NCBI GenBank assembly: GCA_005877365.1
Contig: VBPP01000205.1
Span: 1 to 5,764 of the forward strand
DNA length: 5,764 bases
Direction of reading: 5' to 3'
Origin: Nitrososphaerota archaeon
GTDB lineage: Archaea; Thermoproteota; Nitrososphaeria; Nitrososphaerales; Gagatemarchaeaceae
The notes beneath the pieces are model-generated. The model had not been told where the DNA came from. It worked only from the letters and a program-made list of their open reading frames with translations, and did no database searches. The position numbers and the translations under genes are program-made. Below, piece after piece: positions 5,164 through 5,764 of the stretch; within the stretch, counting starts at the first letter, position 1; each line of letters begins with the position of its first letter.

Positions 5164-5756
5164 TACAGGTTGATCGCTTCTTCCTTGATGCCCGAGGCGT
5201 CAACGCTCAGAATGTCCAGCCCGTTCCCGCTCATCGCGTCCCTCTGAATGGCCGCCTTTATCGAGGAGACAAGAACCTCCCTTGCCTCTTTGTGCGTGAT
5301 GGAGGGAGAGTAGGCCGCCTCGACGACGGCGATCGCCATCTCCGCGCCCGTCCCAATTGCGGCGTATTCGTCGGAGATTACACTTCCGAGGGGGTCCAGG
5401 ACGTAGACGAGGGGCTTGTTGCCGACTCCACCCAGAATCACCTGCGTGAGCAGAGGGGCGTACCTCCTTTCGAACATGAGCACAGACATGAGCTTCGCGA
5501 CGGAGTTCGGCTTCAGGAATCGCCTCGACTCGAGCTCCTTCAGCTTCGCGTAGGTTGAAACCTCCCTGACGAGGTTCTGCATATCGGCGATCATCCCGGC
5601 GCAGACGACGCCGACATTCTCGGTGACCTTGAAGACCTTCTTCCCAGTCTTGCTGATGACGTAGTTTCCAAGAGTTATTCTCCTCTCGGCGCCTAGAATT
5701 ACTCCGTCCTTGTAGGCGATTCCTACCGCTGTCGCTCCCGGGATGTAAGCTTCCAT
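5163..5756 (-). CDS. psmB: 20S proteasome beta subunit, probable non-catalytic type
   Basis: A 197-residue beta subunit of the archaeal 20S proteasome, which forms the two inner heptameric rings of the proteolytic core. Family features: a short leader MEAYIPG, the first strands TAVGIAYKDGVILGAERR (9-26), KTGKK (36-40), YVLDPLGSV (118-126), AIGTGAEMAI (133-142) and QRDAMSGNGLD (171-181). With Thermoplasma mature numbering and a constant offset of 7, E24 matches residue 17, K40 matches Lys33, T136 matches Ser129, D173 matches Asp166 and S176 matches Ser169. That offset places A8, not threonine, at position 1. The N-terminal nucleophile therefore seems to be missing and the leader would not be self-cleaved, as in the non-catalytic beta subunit of Sulfolobus, whose start (about ATAxG) it resembles. 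A second, active psmB would be needed elsewhere. The gene is complete; only 8 nt of upstream sequence are in the window, so promoter and ribosome site cannot be judged. Confidence 0.93.
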   Translation of the reverse strand: MEAYIPGATAVGIAYKDGVILGAERRITLGNYVISKTGKKVFKVTENVGVVCAGMIADMQNLVREVSTYAKLKELESRRFLKPNSVAKLMSVLMFERRYAPLLTQVILGGVGNKPLVYVLDPLGSVISDEYAAIGTGAEMAIAVVEAAYSPSITHKEAREVLVSSIKAAIQRDAMSGNGLDILSVDASGIKEEAINL

Positions 5757-5764
5757 GGAAAGAT

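Noticed and set aside
5121..5558. Plus-strand 145-codon frame opposite psmB
   Set aside because: Arg/Asp/Val-rich shadow of the proteasome gene without recognisable features.

Overview
The window looks like part of an archaeal chromosome, most likely from the TACK group. The main evidence is a 20S proteasome beta subunit of the crenarchaeal non-catalytic type, an archaeal SCP2-type thiolase coupled to a zinc-ribbon/OB-fold (DUF35) partner, and a small VapB-like ribbon-helix-helix protein. Short intergenic gaps, abundant GTG/TTG starts, GGAGGT/GGTGA-type Shine-Dalgarno sequences before several genes and AT-rich TATA-like boxes in the one long spacer fit this. The DNA is GC-rich. The exact lineage cannot be fixed from this window alone.

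Layout. (1) 1-79: tail of upstream sequence and leader. (2) 80-457 (+): free-standing SCP2 sterol-carrier domain protein, ending in a 4-nt tail-to-tail overlap with the next unit. (3) 454-3231 (-): a compact three-gene operon, transcribed as acyl-CoA dehydrogenase, then SCP2-type thiolase (7-nt gap), then DUF35 protein (1-nt overlap). (4) 3232-3666: a 435-nt spacer between divergent units, the only real non-coding stretch. It holds candidate TATA boxes, two short palindromes and a possible hairpin, but no recognisable RNA gene. (5) 3667-4488 (+): CoA-binding (YccU-like) protein, VapB/RHH-like protein overlapping it by 4 nt, and an unrecognised protein of 48-58 residues. (6) 4494-5756 (-): proteasome beta subunit followed after 12 nt by a UPF0173-type metallo-beta-lactamase-fold hydrolase.

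How the genes fit together. The left half reads as an acyl-CoA module. The dehydrogenase makes enoyl-CoA, the thiolase makes or cleaves 3-ketoacyl-CoA, and the DUF35 protein is the usual archaeal partner of such thiolases. The SCP2 protein could carry the lipid or acyl-CoA. HMG-CoA synthase, the usual neighbour of the thiolase-DUF35 pair in the mevalonate setting, is not in the window, which points to lipid or branched-chain acyl-CoA catabolism, though this is inference. The right half is housekeeping. Its notable point is that the proteasome beta subunit has alanine where the catalytic Thr1 should be, so it is probably a structural subunit needing a second, active beta subunit elsewhere in the genome.

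I see no CRISPR array, mobile element, tRNA, rRNA or defence system. The most interesting items are the inactive beta subunit, the acyl-CoA cluster with its separate SCP2 partner, the unexplained 435-nt spacer and the coupled CoA-binding/RHH pair.
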